Shown here: positions 25,701 to 40,000 of the stretch, piece after piece
Layout of the letters: each line of letters starts with the position of its first letter
Position numbering within the stretch: the first letter of the stretch is position 1
NCBI GenBank assembly: GCA_023634235.1
Contig: JAMKCF010000030.1
Location: 1,674,001 to 1,738,000, forward strand
From: Pisaster brevispinus
Taxonomy: Eukaryota > Echinodermata > Asteroidea > Forcipulatida > Asteriidae
Length of the DNA: 64,000 nt
Direction: 5' to 3'
Notes under the pieces: model-generated
The model's input: only the letters and a program-made list of their open reading frames with translations
Told to the model about the DNA's origin: nothing
The model's database searches: none
Position numbers and translations under genes: made by a program

Positions 25701-28060
25701 GGCAACAAAGATGGCGTCACTTTTTGTTAGAAAGCTCCTAATTGCCCAGGTTTTGGGTTTTGGCCATGTCCCCACACAGAAAAGGTCTTCAGGGAAGTCT
25801 AGTCTAGAATGCTGCACCGTCAAATCGCACATTTATATTTTCAACCCCAAAATTAAAAATGGCGACAGGGTACTACCTGTCAATTATTCCAAAAATTCGT
25901 ACCCCGGTAACATGCCGATTTTTGGCGATCACTTTTTGCGGACACCTCCGCCGATGGTGCTGGTTCGAATTTGAAGACCGCAACGATTTTATTCCATGAA
26001 TTATTGAGGTTTTTTGGGCAACAAAAATGGCCTCACTTTTTGGTAGAAAGCTCCTAATTGCCCAGGTTTCTGGATTTGGCCATGTCCCCACTCAGAAAAG
26101 GTCTTCAGGGAAGTCTAGTCTAGAATGCTGCACCGTCAAATCGCACTTTTATTTTCAACCCCAAAATTCAAAATGGCGACAGGGTACTACCTGTCAATTT
26201 TTCCAAAATTCGACCACCGGTAACATGCCGATTTTTGGCGATCACTTTTTGCGGACACCTCCGCCGATGGTGCTGGTTCGAATATGAAGACCGCAACGAT
26301 TTTATTCCATGAATTATTGAGGTTTTTTTGGGCAACAAAGATGGCGTCACTTTTTGGTAGAAAGCTCCTAATTGCCCAGGTTTTGGGTTTTGGCCATGTC
26401 CCCACACAGAAAAGGTCTTCAGGGAAGTCTAGTCTAGAATGCTGCACCGTCAAATCGCACTTTTATTTTCAACCCCAAAATTCAAAATGGCGACGTGGTA
26501 CTACCTGTCAATTATTCCAAAAATTCGACCCCCGGTAACATGCTGATTTTTGGCGATCACTTTTTGCGGACACCTCCGCCGATGTTGCTGGTTCGAATTT
26601 GAAGACCGCAACGATTTTATTCCATGAATTATTGAGGTTTTTTGGGCAACAAAGATGGCGACACTTTTTGGTTGAAAGCTCCTAATTGCCCAGGTTTTGG
26701 GATTTGGCCTTGTCCCCACACAGAAAAGGTCTTCAGGGAAGTCTAGTCTAGAATGCTACACCGTCAAATTGCACTTTTATTTTCAACCCAAAAATTCAAA
26801 ATGGCGACAGGGTACTACCTGTCAATTATTCCAAAATTTCGACCCCCGGTAACATGCTGATTTTTGGCGATCACTTTTTGCGGACACCTCCGCCGATGGT
26901 GCTGGTTCGAATTTGAAGACCGCAACGATTTTATTCCATGAATTATTGAGGTTTTTTGGGCAACAAATATGGCGTCACTTTTTGTTAGAAAGCTCCTAAT
27001 TGCCCAGGTTTTGGGTTTTGGCCATGTCCCCACACAGAAAAGGTCTTCAGGGAAGTCTAGTCTAGAATGCTGCACCGTCAAATCGCACTTTTATTTTCAA
27101 CCCCAAAATTCAAAATGGCGACAGGGTACTACCTGTCAATTATTCCAAAAATTCGTACCCCGGTAACATGCCGATTTTTGGCGATCACTTTTTGCGGACA
27201 CCTCCGCCGATGGTGCTGGTTCGAATTTGAAGACCGCAACGATTTTATTCCATGAATTATTGAGGTTTTTTGGGCAACAAAAATGGCCTCACTTTTTGGT
27301 AGAAAGCTCCTAATTGCCCAGGTTTCTGGATTTGGCCATGTCCCCACACAGAAAAGGTCTTCAGGGAAGTCTAGTCTAGAATGCTGCACCGTCAAATCGC
27401 ACTTTTATTTTCAATACCAAAATTCAAAATGGCGACAGGGTACTACCTGTCAATTATTCCAAAAATTCGACCCCCGGTAACATGCTGATTTTTGGCGATC
27501 ACTTTTTGCGGACACCTCCGCCGATGTTGCTGGTTCGAATTTGAAGACCGCAACGATTTTATTCCATGAATTATTGAGGTTTTTTGGGCAACAAAGATGG
27601 CGACACTTTTTGGTTGAAAGCTCCTAATTGCCCAGGTTTTGGGATTTGGCCTTGTCCCCACACAGAAAAGGTCTTCAGGGAAGTCTAGTCTAGAATGCTA
27701 CACCGTCAAATCGCACTTTTATTTTCAACCCCAAAATTCAAAATGGCGACAGGGTACTACCTGCCAATTATTCCAAAATTTCGACCCCCGGTAACATGCT
27801 GATTTTTGGCGATCACTTTTTGCGGACACCTCCGCCAATGATGCTGGTTCGAATTTGAAGACCGCAACGATTTTATTCCATGAATTATTGAGGTTTTTTG
27901 GGCAACAAAGATGGCGTCACTTTTTGGTAGAAAGCTCCTAATTGCCCAGGTTTCTGGATTTGGCCATGTCCCCACTCAGAAAAGGTCTTCAGGGAAGTCT
28001 AGTCTAGAATGCTGCACCGTCAAATCGCACTTTTATTTTCAACCCCAAAATTCAAAATGG
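16741..28060 (+). repeat. 314-bp satellite, subregion B (TTTTCAACCCC subfamily)
   Basis: Most monomers here read TTTTCAACCCC where the rest of the array reads TTTTCGACCCC, a CpG to CpA change spread over about 11 kb. Multi-monomer duplications are evident: blocks near 23200-24140 recur 942 bp and then about 629 bp later, and the segment around 21146-21700 recurs 5022 bp downstream. A sub-variant CACATTTATATTTTCAAC with a 2-bp insertion marks the monomers at about 24250, 25200 and 25830. A few monomers (for example 18000-19300 and 19860) keep the CGACC form. Confidence 0.8.
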
Positions 28061-31000
28061 CGACAGGGTACTACCTGTCAATTATTCCAAAAATTCGACC
28101 CCCGGTAACATGCCGATTTTTGGCGATCACTTTTTGCGGACACCGCCGCCGATGGTGCTGGTTCGAATTTGAAGACCGCAACGATTTTATTCCATGAATT
28201 ATTGAGGTTTTTTTGGCAACAAAGATGGCCTCACTTTTTGGTAGAAAGCTCCTAATTGCCCAGGTTTTGGGATTTGGCCATGTCCCCACACAAAAAAGGT
28301 CTTCAGGGAAGTCTAGTCTAGAATGCTGCACCTTCAAATCGCACTTTTATTTTCGACCCCAAAATTCAAAACAGGGACAGGGTACTACCTGTCATTTATT
28401 CCAAAAATTCGACCCCCAGTAACATGCCGATTTTTGGCGATCACTTTTTGCGGACACCGCTGCCGATGGTGCTGGTTCGAATTTAAAGACCGCAACGATT
28501 TTATTCCATGAATTATTGAGGTTTTTTGGGCAACAAAGATGGCGTCACTTTTTGGTAAAAAGCTCCTAATTGCCCAGGTTTTGGGATTTGGCCATGTCCC
28601 CACACAGAAAAGGTCTTGTGGGATGTCTAGTCTAGAATGCTGCACCGTCAAATCGCACTTTTATTTTCGACCCCAAAATTCAAAACAGGGACAGGGTACT
28701 ACCTGTCATTTATTCCCAAAATTCGACCCCCGGTAACATGCCGATTTTTGGCGATCACTTTTTTCGGGCACCTCCGCCGATGGTGCTGGTTCGAATTTTG
28801 AGACCGCAACGATTTTATTCCATGAATTATTGATGTTTTTTGGGCAACAAAGATGGCGTCACTTTTTGGTAGAAAGCTCCTAATTGCCCTGGTTTTGGGA
28901 TTTGGCCATGTCCCCACACAGAAAAGGTCTTCAGGGAAGTCTAGTCTAGAATGCAGCACCGTCAAATCGCACTTTTATTTTCGACCCCAAAATTAAAAAC
29001 GGCGACAGGGTACTACCTGTCAATTATTCCAAAAATTCGACCCCCCGGTAACATGCCGATTTTTTGCGATCAATTTTTTGCGCACACCTCCGCCGATGGT
29101 GCTGGTTCGATTTTGAAGACCGCAACGATTTTATTCCATGAATTATTGAGGTTTTTTGGGCAACAAAGATGGCCTCACTTTTTGGTAGAAAGCTCCTAAT
29201 TGCCCAGGTTTTGGGATTTGGCCATGTCCCCACACAGAAAAGGTCTTCAGGGAAGTCTAGTCTAGAATGCTGCACCATCAAATCGCACTTTTATTTTCGA
29301 CCCCAAAATTCAAAATGGCGACAGGGTACTACCTGTCAATTATTCCAAAAATTCGACCCCCGGTAATATGCCGATTTTTGGCGATCACTTTTTGCGGACA
29401 CCGCCGCCGATGGTGCTGGTTCGAATTTGAAGACCGCAACGATTTTATTCCATGAATTATTAAGGTTTTTTGGGCAACAAAGATGGCGTCACTTTTTGGT
29501 AGAAAGCTCCTAATTGCCCAGGTTTTGGGATTTGGCCATGTCCCTACACAGAAAAGGTCTTCAGGGAAGTCTAGTCTAGAATGCTGCACCGTCAAATCGC
29601 ACTTTTATTTTCGATCCCAAAATTCAAAATGGCGACAGGGTACTACCTGTCAATTATTCCAAAAATTCGACCCCCGGTAACATGCCGATTTTTGGCGATC
29701 ACTTTTTGCGGACAGCTCCGCCGATGGTGCTGATTCGAATTTGAAGACCGCAACGATTTTATTCCATGAATTATTGAAGTTTTTTGGGCAACAAAGATGG
29801 CGTCACTTTTTGGTAGAAAGCTCCTAATTGCCCAGGTTTAGGGATTTGGCCATGTCCCCACACAGAAAAGGTCTCCAGGGAAGTCTAGTCTAGAATGCTG
29901 CACCGTCAAATCGCACTTTTATTTTCGACCCCAAAATTCAAAACAGGGACAGGGTACTACCTGTCATTTATTCCAAAAATTCGACCCCCGGTAACATGCC
30001 GATTTTTGGCGATCACTTTTCGCGGGCACCTCCGCCGATGGTGCTGGTTCGAATTTGGAGACCGCAATGATTATATTCCATGAATTATTGAGGTTTTTTG
30101 GGCAACAAAGATGGCGTCACTTTTTGGTAGAAAGCTCCTAGTAGCCCAGGTTTTGGGATTTGGCCATGTCCCCACACAGAAAAGGTCTTCAGGGAAGTCT
30201 AGTCTAGAATGCTGCACCATCAAATCGCACTTTTATTTTCGACCCCAAAATTCAAAATGGCGACAGGGTACTACCTGTCAATTATTCCAAAAATTCGACC
30301 CCCGGTAATATGCCGATTTTTGGCGATCACTTTTTGCGGACACCGCCGCCGATGGTGCTGGTTCGAATTTGGAGACCGCAACGATTTTATTCCATGAATT
30401 ATTGAGGTTTTTTGGGCAACAAAGATGGCGTCACTTTTTGGTAAAAAGCTCCTAGTAGCCCAGGTTTTGGGATTTAGCCATGTCCCCACACAGAAAAGGT
30501 CTTCAGGGAAGTCTAGTCTAGAATGCTGCACCATCAAATCGCACTTTTATTTTCGACCCCAAAATTCAAAATGGCGACAGGGTACTACCTGTCAATTATT
30601 CCAAAAATTCGACCCCCGGTAATATGCCGATTTTTGGCGATCACTTTTTGCGGACACCGCCGCCGATGGTGCTGGTTCGAATTTGAAGACCGCAACGATT
30701 TTATTCCATGAATTATTAAGGTTTTTTGGGCAACAAAGATGGCGTCACTTTTTGGTAGAAAGCTCCTAATTGCCCAGGTTTTGGGATTTGGCCATGTCCC
30801 TACACAGAAAAGGTCTTCAGGGAAGTCTAGTCTAGAATGCTGCACCGTCAAATCGCACTTTTATTTTCGATCCCAAAATTCAAAATGGCGACAGGGTACT
30901 ACCTGTCAATTATTCCAAAAATTCGACCCCCGGTAACATGCCGATTTTTGGCGATCACTTTTTGCGGACAGCTCCGCCGATGGTGCTGATTCGAATTTGA

Positions 31001-34000
31001 AGACCGCAACGATTTTATTCCATGAATTATTGAAGTTTTTTGGGCAACAAAGATGGCGTCACTTTTTGGTAGAAAGCTCCTAATTGCCCAGGTTTAGGGA
31101 TTTGGCCATGTCCCCACACAGAAAAGGTCTTCAGGGAAGTCTAGTCTAGAATGCTGCACCGTCAAATCGCACTTTTATTTTCGACCCCAAAATTCAAAAC
31201 AGGGACAGGGTACTACCTGTCATTTATTCCAAAAATTCGACCCCCGGTAACATGCCGATTTTTGGCGATCACTTTTCGCGGGCACCTCCGCCGATGGTGC
31301 TGGTTCGAATTTGGAGACCGCAATGATTATATTCCATGAATTATTGAGGTTTTTTGGGCAACAAAGATGGCGTCACTTTTTGGTAGAAAGCTCCTAGTAG
31401 CCCAGGTTTTGGGATTTGGCCATGTCCCCACACAGAAAAGGTCTTCAGGGAAGTCTAGTCTAGAATGCTGCACCATCAAATCGCACTTTTATTTTCGACC
31501 CCAAAATTCAAAATGGCGACAGGGTACTACCTGTCAATTATTCCAAAAATTCGACCCCCGGTAATATGCCGATTTTTGGCGATCACTTTTTGCGGACACC
31601 GCCGCCGATGGTGCTGGTTCGAATTTGGAGACCGCAACGATTTTATTCCATGAATTATTGAGGTTTTTTGGGCAACAAAGATGGCGTCACTTTTTGGTAA
31701 AAAGCTCCTAATTGCCCAGATTTTGGGATTTGGCCATGTCCCCACACAGAAAAGGTCTTCTGGGATGTCTAGTCTAGAATGCTGCACCGTCAAATCGCAC
31801 TTTTATTTTCGACCCCAAAATTCAAAACAGGGATAGGGTACTACCTGTCATTTATTCCCAAAATTCGACCCCCGGTAACATGCCGATTTTTGGCGATCAC
31901 TTTTTTCGGGCACCTCCGCCGATGGTGCTGGTTCGAATTTTGAGACCGCAACGATTTTATTCCATGAATTATTGAGGTTTTTTGGGCAACAAAGATGGCG
32001 TCACTTTTTGGTAGAAAGCTCCTAATTGCCCTGGTTTTGGGATTTGGCCATGTCCCCACACAGAAAAGGTCTTCAGGGAAGTCTAGTCTAGAATGCAGCA
32101 CCGTCAAATCGCACTTTTATTTTCGACCCAAAAATTAAAAACGGCGACAGGGTACTACCTGTCAATTATTCCAAAAAATCGACCCCCGGTAACATGCCGA
32201 TTTTTTGCGATCAATTTTTTGCGCACACCTCCGCCGATGGTGCTGGTTCGATTTTGAAGACCGCAACGATTTTATACCATGACTTATTGAGGTTCTTTGG
32301 GCAACAAATATGGCGTCACTTTTTGGTAAAAAGCTCCTAATTGCCCAGGTTTTGGGATTTGGCCATGTCCCCACACAGAAAAGGTCTTTAGGGAAGTCTA
32401 GTCTAGAATGCTGCACCGTCAAATCGCACTTTTATTTTCGATCCCAAAATTCAAAATGGCGACAGGGTACTACCTGTCAATTATTCCAAAAATTCGACCC
32501 AGTAACATGCCGATTTTTGGCGATCACTTTTTGCGGACACCTCCGCCGATGGTGCTGATTCGAATTTGAAGACCGCAACGATTTTATTCCATGAATTATT
32601 GAGGTTTTTTGGGCAACAAAAATGGCGTCACTTTTTGGTAGAAAGCTCCTAATTGCCCAGGTTTTGGGATTTGGCCATGTCCCCACACAGAAAAGGTCTT
32701 CAGGGAAGTCTAGTCTAGAATGCTGCACCGTCAAATCGCACTTTTATTTTCGACCCCAAAATTCAAAATGGCGACAGGGTACTACCTGTCAATTATTTCC
32801 AAAATTCGACCCCCGGTAACATGCCGATTTTTGGCGATCACTTTTTGCGGACACCTTCGCCGATGGTGCTGATTCGAATTTGAAGACCGCAACGATTTTA
32901 TACCATGAATTATTGAGGTTCATTGGGCAACAAAGATGGCGTCACTTTTTGGTAGAAAGCTCCTAATTGCCAAGGTTTTGGGATTTGGCCATGTCCCCAC
33001 ACACAAAAGGTTTTCAGGGAAGTCTAGTCTAGAATGCTGCACCGTCAAATCGCACTTTTATTTTCGACCCCAAAATTCAAAATGGCGACAGGGTACTACC
33101 TGTCAATTATTCCAAAAATTCGACCCCCGGTAACATGCCGATTTTTTGCGATCACTTTTTTGCGCACACCTCCGCCGATGGTGCTGGTTCGAATTTGAAG
33201 ACCGCAACGTTTTTATTCCATGAATTATTGAGGTTTTTTGGAAAACAAAGATGGCGTCACTATTTTGTAGAAAGCTCCTAATTGCCTAGGTTTTGGGATT
33301 TGGCCATGTCCCCACACAGAAAAGGTCTTCAGGGAAGTCTAGTCTAGAATGCTGCACCGTCAAATCGCACTTTTATTTTCGATCCCAAAATTCAAAATGG
33401 TGACAGGGTACTACCTGTCAATTATTCCAAAAATTCGACCCCCGGTAACATGCCGATTTTTTGCAATCACTTTTTTGCGCACACCTCCGCCGATGGTGCT
33501 GGTTCGAATTTGAAGACCGCAACGTTTTTATTCCATGAATTATTGAGGTTTTTTGGAAAACAAAGATGGCTTCACTATTTTGTAGAAAGCTCCTAATTGC
33601 CTAGGTTTTGGGATTTGGCCATGTCCCCACACAGAAAAGGTCTTCAGGGAAGTCTAGTCTAGAATGCTGCACCGTCAAATCGCACTTTTATTTTCGATCC
33701 CAAAATTCAAAATGGCGACAGGGTACTACCTGTCAATTATTCCAAAAATTCGACCCCCGGTAACATGCCGATTTTTGGCGATCACTTTTCGCGGGCACCT
33801 CCGCCGATGGTGCTGGTTCGAATTTGGAGACCGCAACGATTTTATTCCATTAATTATTGAGGTTTTTTGGGCAACAAAGATGGCCTCACTTTTTGGTAGA
33901 AAGCTCCTAGTAGCCCAGGTTTTGGGATTTGGCCATGTCCCTACACAGAAAAGGTCTTCAGGGAAGTCTAGTCTAGAATGCTGCAACATCAAATCGCACT

Positions 34001-37000
34001 TTTATTTTCGACCCCAAAATTCAAAATGGCGACAGGGTACTACCTGTCAATTATTCCAAAAATTCGACCCCCGGTAACATGCCGATTTTTGGCGATCACT
34101 TTTTGCGGACACCTCCGCCGATGGTGCTGATTCGAATTTGAAGACCGCAACGATTTTATTCCATGAATTATTGAGGTTTTTTGGGCAACAAAGATGGCGT
34201 CACTTTTTGGTAAAAAGCTCCTAATTGCCCAGGTTTTGGGATTTGGCCATGTCCCCACACAGAAAAGGTCTTCAGGGAAGTCTAGTCTAGAATGCTGCAC
34301 CGTCAAATCGCACTTTTATTTTCGACCCCAAAATTCAAAATGGCGACAGGGTACTACCTGTCAATTATTCCAAAAATTCGACCCCCGGTAACATGCCGAT
34401 TTTTTGCGATCACTTTTTTGCGCACACCTCCGCCGATGGTGCTGGTTCGAATTTGAAGACCGCAACGTTTTTATTCCATGAATTATTGAGGTTTTTTGGA
34501 AAACAAAGATGGCGTCACTATTTTGTAGAAAGCTCCTAATTGCCTAGGTTTTGGGATTTGGCCATGTCCCCACACAGAAAAGGTCTTCAGGGAAGTCTAG
34601 TCTAGAATGCTGCACCATCAAATCGCACTTTTATTTTCGACCCCAAAATTCAAAATGGCGACAGGGTACTACCTGTCAATTATTCCAAAAATTCGACCCC
34701 CGGTAATATGCCGATTTTTGGCGATCACTTTTTGCGGACACCGCCGCCGATGGTGCTGGTTCGAATTTGAAGACCGCAACGATTTTATTCCATGAATTAT
34801 TAAGGTTTTTTGGGCAACAAAGATGGCGTCACTTTTTGGTACAAAGCTCCTAATTGCCCAGGTTTTGGGATTTGGCCATGTCCCTACACAGAAAAGGTCT
34901 TCAGGGAAGTCTAGTCTAGAATGCTGCACCGTCAAATCGCACTTTTATTTTCGATCCCAAAATTCAAAATGGCGACAGGGTACTACCTGTCAATTATTCC
35001 AAAAATTCGACCCCCGGTAACATGCCGATTTTTGGCGATCACTTTTTGCGGACAGCTCCGCCGATGGTGCTGATTCGAATTTGAAGACCGCAACGATTTT
35101 ATTCCATGAATTATTGAAGTTTTTTGGGCAACAAAGATGGCGTCACTTTTTGGTAGAAAGCTCCTAATTGCCCAGGTTTAGGGATTTGGCCATGTCCCCA
35201 CACAGAAAAGGTCTTCAGGGAAGTCTAGTCTAGAATGCTGCACCGTCAAATCGCACTTTTATTTTCGACCCCAAAATTCAAAACAGGGACAGGGTACTAC
35301 CTGTCATTTATTCCAAAAATTCGACCCCCGGTAACATGCCGATTTTTGGCGATCACTTTTCGCGGGCACCTCCGCCGATGGTGCTGGTTCGAATTTGGAG
35401 ACCGCAATGATTATATTCCATGAATTATTGAGGTTTTTTGGGCAACAAAGATGGCGTCACTTTTTGGTAGAAAGCTCCTAGTAGCCCAGGTTTTGGGATT
35501 TGGCCATGTCCCCACACAGAAAAGGTCTTCAGGGAAGTCTAGTCTAGAATGCTGCACCATCAAATCGCACTTTTATTTTCGACCCCAAAATTCAAAATGG
35601 CGACAGGGTACTACCTGTCAATTATTTCCAAAATTCGACCCCCGGTAATATGCCGATTTTTGGCGATCACTTTTTGCGGACACCGCCGCCGATGGTGCTG
35701 GTTCGAATTTGGAGACCGCAACGATTTTATTCCATGAATTATTGAGGTTTTTTGGGCAACAAAGATGGCGTCACTTTTTGGTAAAAAGCTCCTAATTGCC
35801 CAGGTTTGGGGATTTGGCCATGTCCCCACACAGAAAAGGTCTTCTGGGATGTCTAGTCTAGAATGCTGCACCGTCAAATCGCACTTTTATTTTCGACCCC
35901 AAAATTCAAAACAGGGACAGGGTACTACCTGTCATTTATTCCCAAAATTCGACCCCCGGTAACATGCCGATTTTTGGCGATCACTTTTTTCGGGCACCTC
36001 CGCCGATGGTGCTGGTTCGAATTTTGAGACCGCAACGATTTTATTCCATGAATTATTGAGGTTTTTTGGGCAACAAAGATGGCGTCACTTTTTGGTAGAA
36101 AGCTCCTAATTGCCCTGGTTTTGGGATTTGGCCATGTCCCCACACTGAAAAGGTCTTCAGGGAAGTCTAGTCTAGAATGCAGCACCGTCAAATCGCACTT
36201 TTATTTTCGACCCAAAAATTAAAAACGGCGACAGGGTACTACCTGTCAATTATTCCAAAAAATCGACCCCCGGTAACATGCCGATTTTTTGCGATCAATT
36301 TTTTGCGCACACCTCCGCCGATGGTGCTGGTTCGATTTTGAAGACCGCAACGATTTTATACCATGACTTATTGAGGTTCTTTGGGCAACAAATATGGCGT
36401 CACTTTTTGGTAAAAAGCTCCTAATTGCCCAGGTTTTGGGATTTGGCCATGTCCCCACACAGAAAAGGTCTTTAGGGAAGTCTAGTCTAGAATGCTGCAC
36501 CGTCAAATCGCACTTTTATTTTCGATCCCAAAATTCAAAATGGCGACAGGGTACTACCTGTCAATTATTCCAAAAATTCGACCCAGTAACATGCCGATTT
36601 TTGGCGATCACTTTTTGCGGACACCTCCGCCGATGGTGCTGATTCGAATTTTGAGACCGCAACGATTTTATTCCATGAATTATTGAGGTTTTTTGGGCAA
36701 CAAAGATGGCGTCACTTTTTGGTAGAAAGCTCCTAATTGCCCTGGTTTTGGGATTTGGCCATGTCCCCACACTGAAAAGGTCTTCAGGGAAGTCTAGTCT
36801 AGAATGCAGCACCGTCAAATCGCACTTTTATTTTCGACCCAAAAATTAAAAACGGCGACAGGGTACTACCTGTCAATTATTCCAAAAAATCGACCCCCGG
36901 TAACATGCCGATTTTTTGCGATCAATTTTTTGCGCACACCTCCGCCGATGGTGCTGGTTCGATTTTGAAGACCGCAACGATTTTATTCCATGAATTATTG

Positions 37001-40000
37001 AGGTTTTTTGGGCAACAAAGATGGCGTCACTTTTTGGTAAAAAGCTCCTAATTGCCCAGGTTTTGGGATTTGGCCATGTCCCCACACAGAAAAGGTCTTC
37101 AGGGAAGTCTAGTCTAGAATGCTGCACCGTCAAATCGCACTTTTATTTTCGACCCCAAAATTCAAAATGGCGACAGGGTACTACCTGTCAATTATTCCAA
37201 AAATTCGACCCCCGGTAACATGCCGATTTTTTGCGATCACTTTTTTGCGCACACCTCCGCCGATGGTGCTGGTTCGAATTTGAAGACCGCAACGTTTTTA
37301 TTCCATGAATTATTGAGGTTTTTTGGAAAACAAAGATGGCGTCACTATTTTGTAGAAAGCTCCTAATTGCCTAGGTTTTGGGATTTGGCCATGTCCCCAC
37401 ACAGAAAAGGTCTTCAGGGAAGTCTAGTCTAGAATGCTGCACCATCAAATCGCACTTTTATTTTCGACCCCAAAATTCAAAATGGCGACAGGGTACTACC
37501 TGTCAATTATTCCAAAAATTCGACCCCCGGTAATATGCCGATTTTTGGCGATCACTTTTTGCGGACACCGCCGCCGATGGTGCTGGTTCGAATTTGAAGA
37601 CCGCAACGATTTTATTCCATGAATTATTAAGGTTTTTTGGGCAACAAAGATGGCGTCACTTTTTGGTAGAAAGCTCCTAATTGCCCAGGTTTTGGGATTT
37701 GGCCATGTCCCTACACAGAAAAGGTCTTCAGGGAAGTCTAGTCTAGAATGCTGCACCGTCAAATCGCACTTTTATTTTCGATCCCAAAATTCAAAATGGC
37801 GACAGGGTACTACCTGTCAATTATTCCAAAAATTCGACCCCCGGTAACATGCCGATTTTTGGCGATCACTTTTTGCGGACAGCTCCGCCGATGGTGCTGA
37901 TTCGAATTTGAAGACCGCAACGATTTTATTCCATGAATTATTGAAGTTTTTTGGGCAACAAAGATGGCGTCACTTTTTGGTAGAAAGCTCCTAATTGCCC
38001 AGGTTTAGGGATTTGGCCATGTCCCCACACAGAAAAGGTCTTCAGGGAAGTCTAGTCTAGAATGCTGCACCATCAAATCGCACTTTTATTTTCGACCCCA
38101 AAATTCAAAATGGCGACAGGGTACTACCTGTCAATTATTTCCAAAATTCGACCCCCGGTAATATGCCGATTTTTGGCGATCACTTTTTGCGGACACCGCC
38201 GCCGATGGTGCTGGTTCGAATTTGGAGACCGCAACGATTTTATTCCATGAATTATTGAGGTTTTTTGGGCAACAAAGATGGCGTCACTTTTTGGTAAAAA
38301 GCTCCTAATTGCCCAGGTTTTGGGATTTGGCCATGTCCCCACACAGAAAAGGTCTTCTGGGATGTCTAGTCTAGAATGCTGCACCGTCAAATCGCACTTT
38401 TATTTTCGACCCCAAAATTCAAAACAGGGACAGGGTACTACCTGTCATTTATTCCCAAAATTCGACCCCCGGTAACATGCCGATTTTTGGCGATCACTTT
38501 TTTCGGGCACCTCCGCCGATGGTGCTGGTTCGAATTTTGAGACCGCAACGATTTTATTCCATGAATTATTGAGGTTTTTTGGGCAACAAAGATGGCGTCA
38601 CTTTTTGGTAGAAAGCTCCTAATTGCCCTGGTTTTGGGATTTGGCCATGTCCCCACACTGAAAAGGTCTTCAGGGAAGTCTAGTCTAGAATGCAGCACCG
38701 TCAAATCGCACTTTTATTTTCGACCCAAAAATTAAAAACGGCGACAGGGTACTACCTGTCAATTATTCCAAAAAATCGACCCCCGGTAACATGCCGATTT
38801 TTTGCGATCAATTTTTTGCGCACACCTCCGCCGATGGTGCTGGTTCGATTTTGAAGACCGCAACGATTTTATACCATGACTTATTGAGGTTCTTTGGGCA
38901 ACAAATATGGCGTCACTTTTTGGTAAAAAGCTCCTAATTGCCCAGGTTTTGGGATTTGGCCATGTCCCCACACAGAAAAGGTCTTTAGGGAAGTCTAGTC
39001 TAGAATGCTGCACCGTCAAATCGCACTTTTATTTTCGATCCCAAAATTCAAAATGGCGACAGGGTACTACCTGTCAATTATTCCAAAAATTCGACCCAGT
39101 AACATGCCGATTTTTGGCGATCACTTTTTGCGGACACCTCCGCCGATGGTGCTGATTCGAATTTTGAGACCGCAACGATTTTATTCCATGAATTATTGAG
39201 GTTTTTTGGGCAACAAAGATGGCGTCACTTTTTGGTAGAAAGCTCCTAATTGCCCTGGTTTTGGGATTTGGCCATGTCCCCACACTGAAAAGGTCTTCAG
39301 GGAAGTCTAGTCTAGAATGCAGCACCGTCAAATCGCACTTTTATTTTCGACCCAAAAATTAAAAACGGCGACAGGGTACTACCTGTCAATTATTCCAAAA
39401 AATCGACCCCCGGTAACATGCCGATTTTTTGCGATCAATTTTTTGCGCACACCTCCGCCGATGGTGCTGGTTCGATTTTGAAGACCGCAACGATTTTATA
39501 CCATGACTTATTGAGGTTCTTTGGGCAACAAATATGGCGTCACTTTTTGGTAAAAAGCTCCTAATTGCCCAGGTTTTGGGATTTGGCCATGTCCCCACAC
39601 AGAAAAGGTCTTTAGGGAAGTCTAGTCTAGAATGCTGCACCGTCAAATCGCACTTTTATTTTCGATCCCAAAATTCAAAATGGCGACAGGGTACTACCTG
39701 TCAATTATTCCAAAAATTCGACCCAGTAACATGCCGATTTTTGGCGATCACTTTTTGCGGACACCTCCGCCGATGGTGCTGATTCGAATTTGAAGACCGC
39801 AACGATTTTATTCCATGAATTATTGAGGTTTTTTGGGCAACAAAAATGGCGTCACTTTTTGGTAGAAAGCTCCTAATTGCCCAGGTTTTGGGATTTGGCC
39901 ATGTCCCCACACAGAAAAGGTCTTCAGGGAAGTCTAGTCTAGAATGCTGCACCGTCAAATCGCACTTTTATTTTCGACCCCAAAATTCAAAATGGCGACA

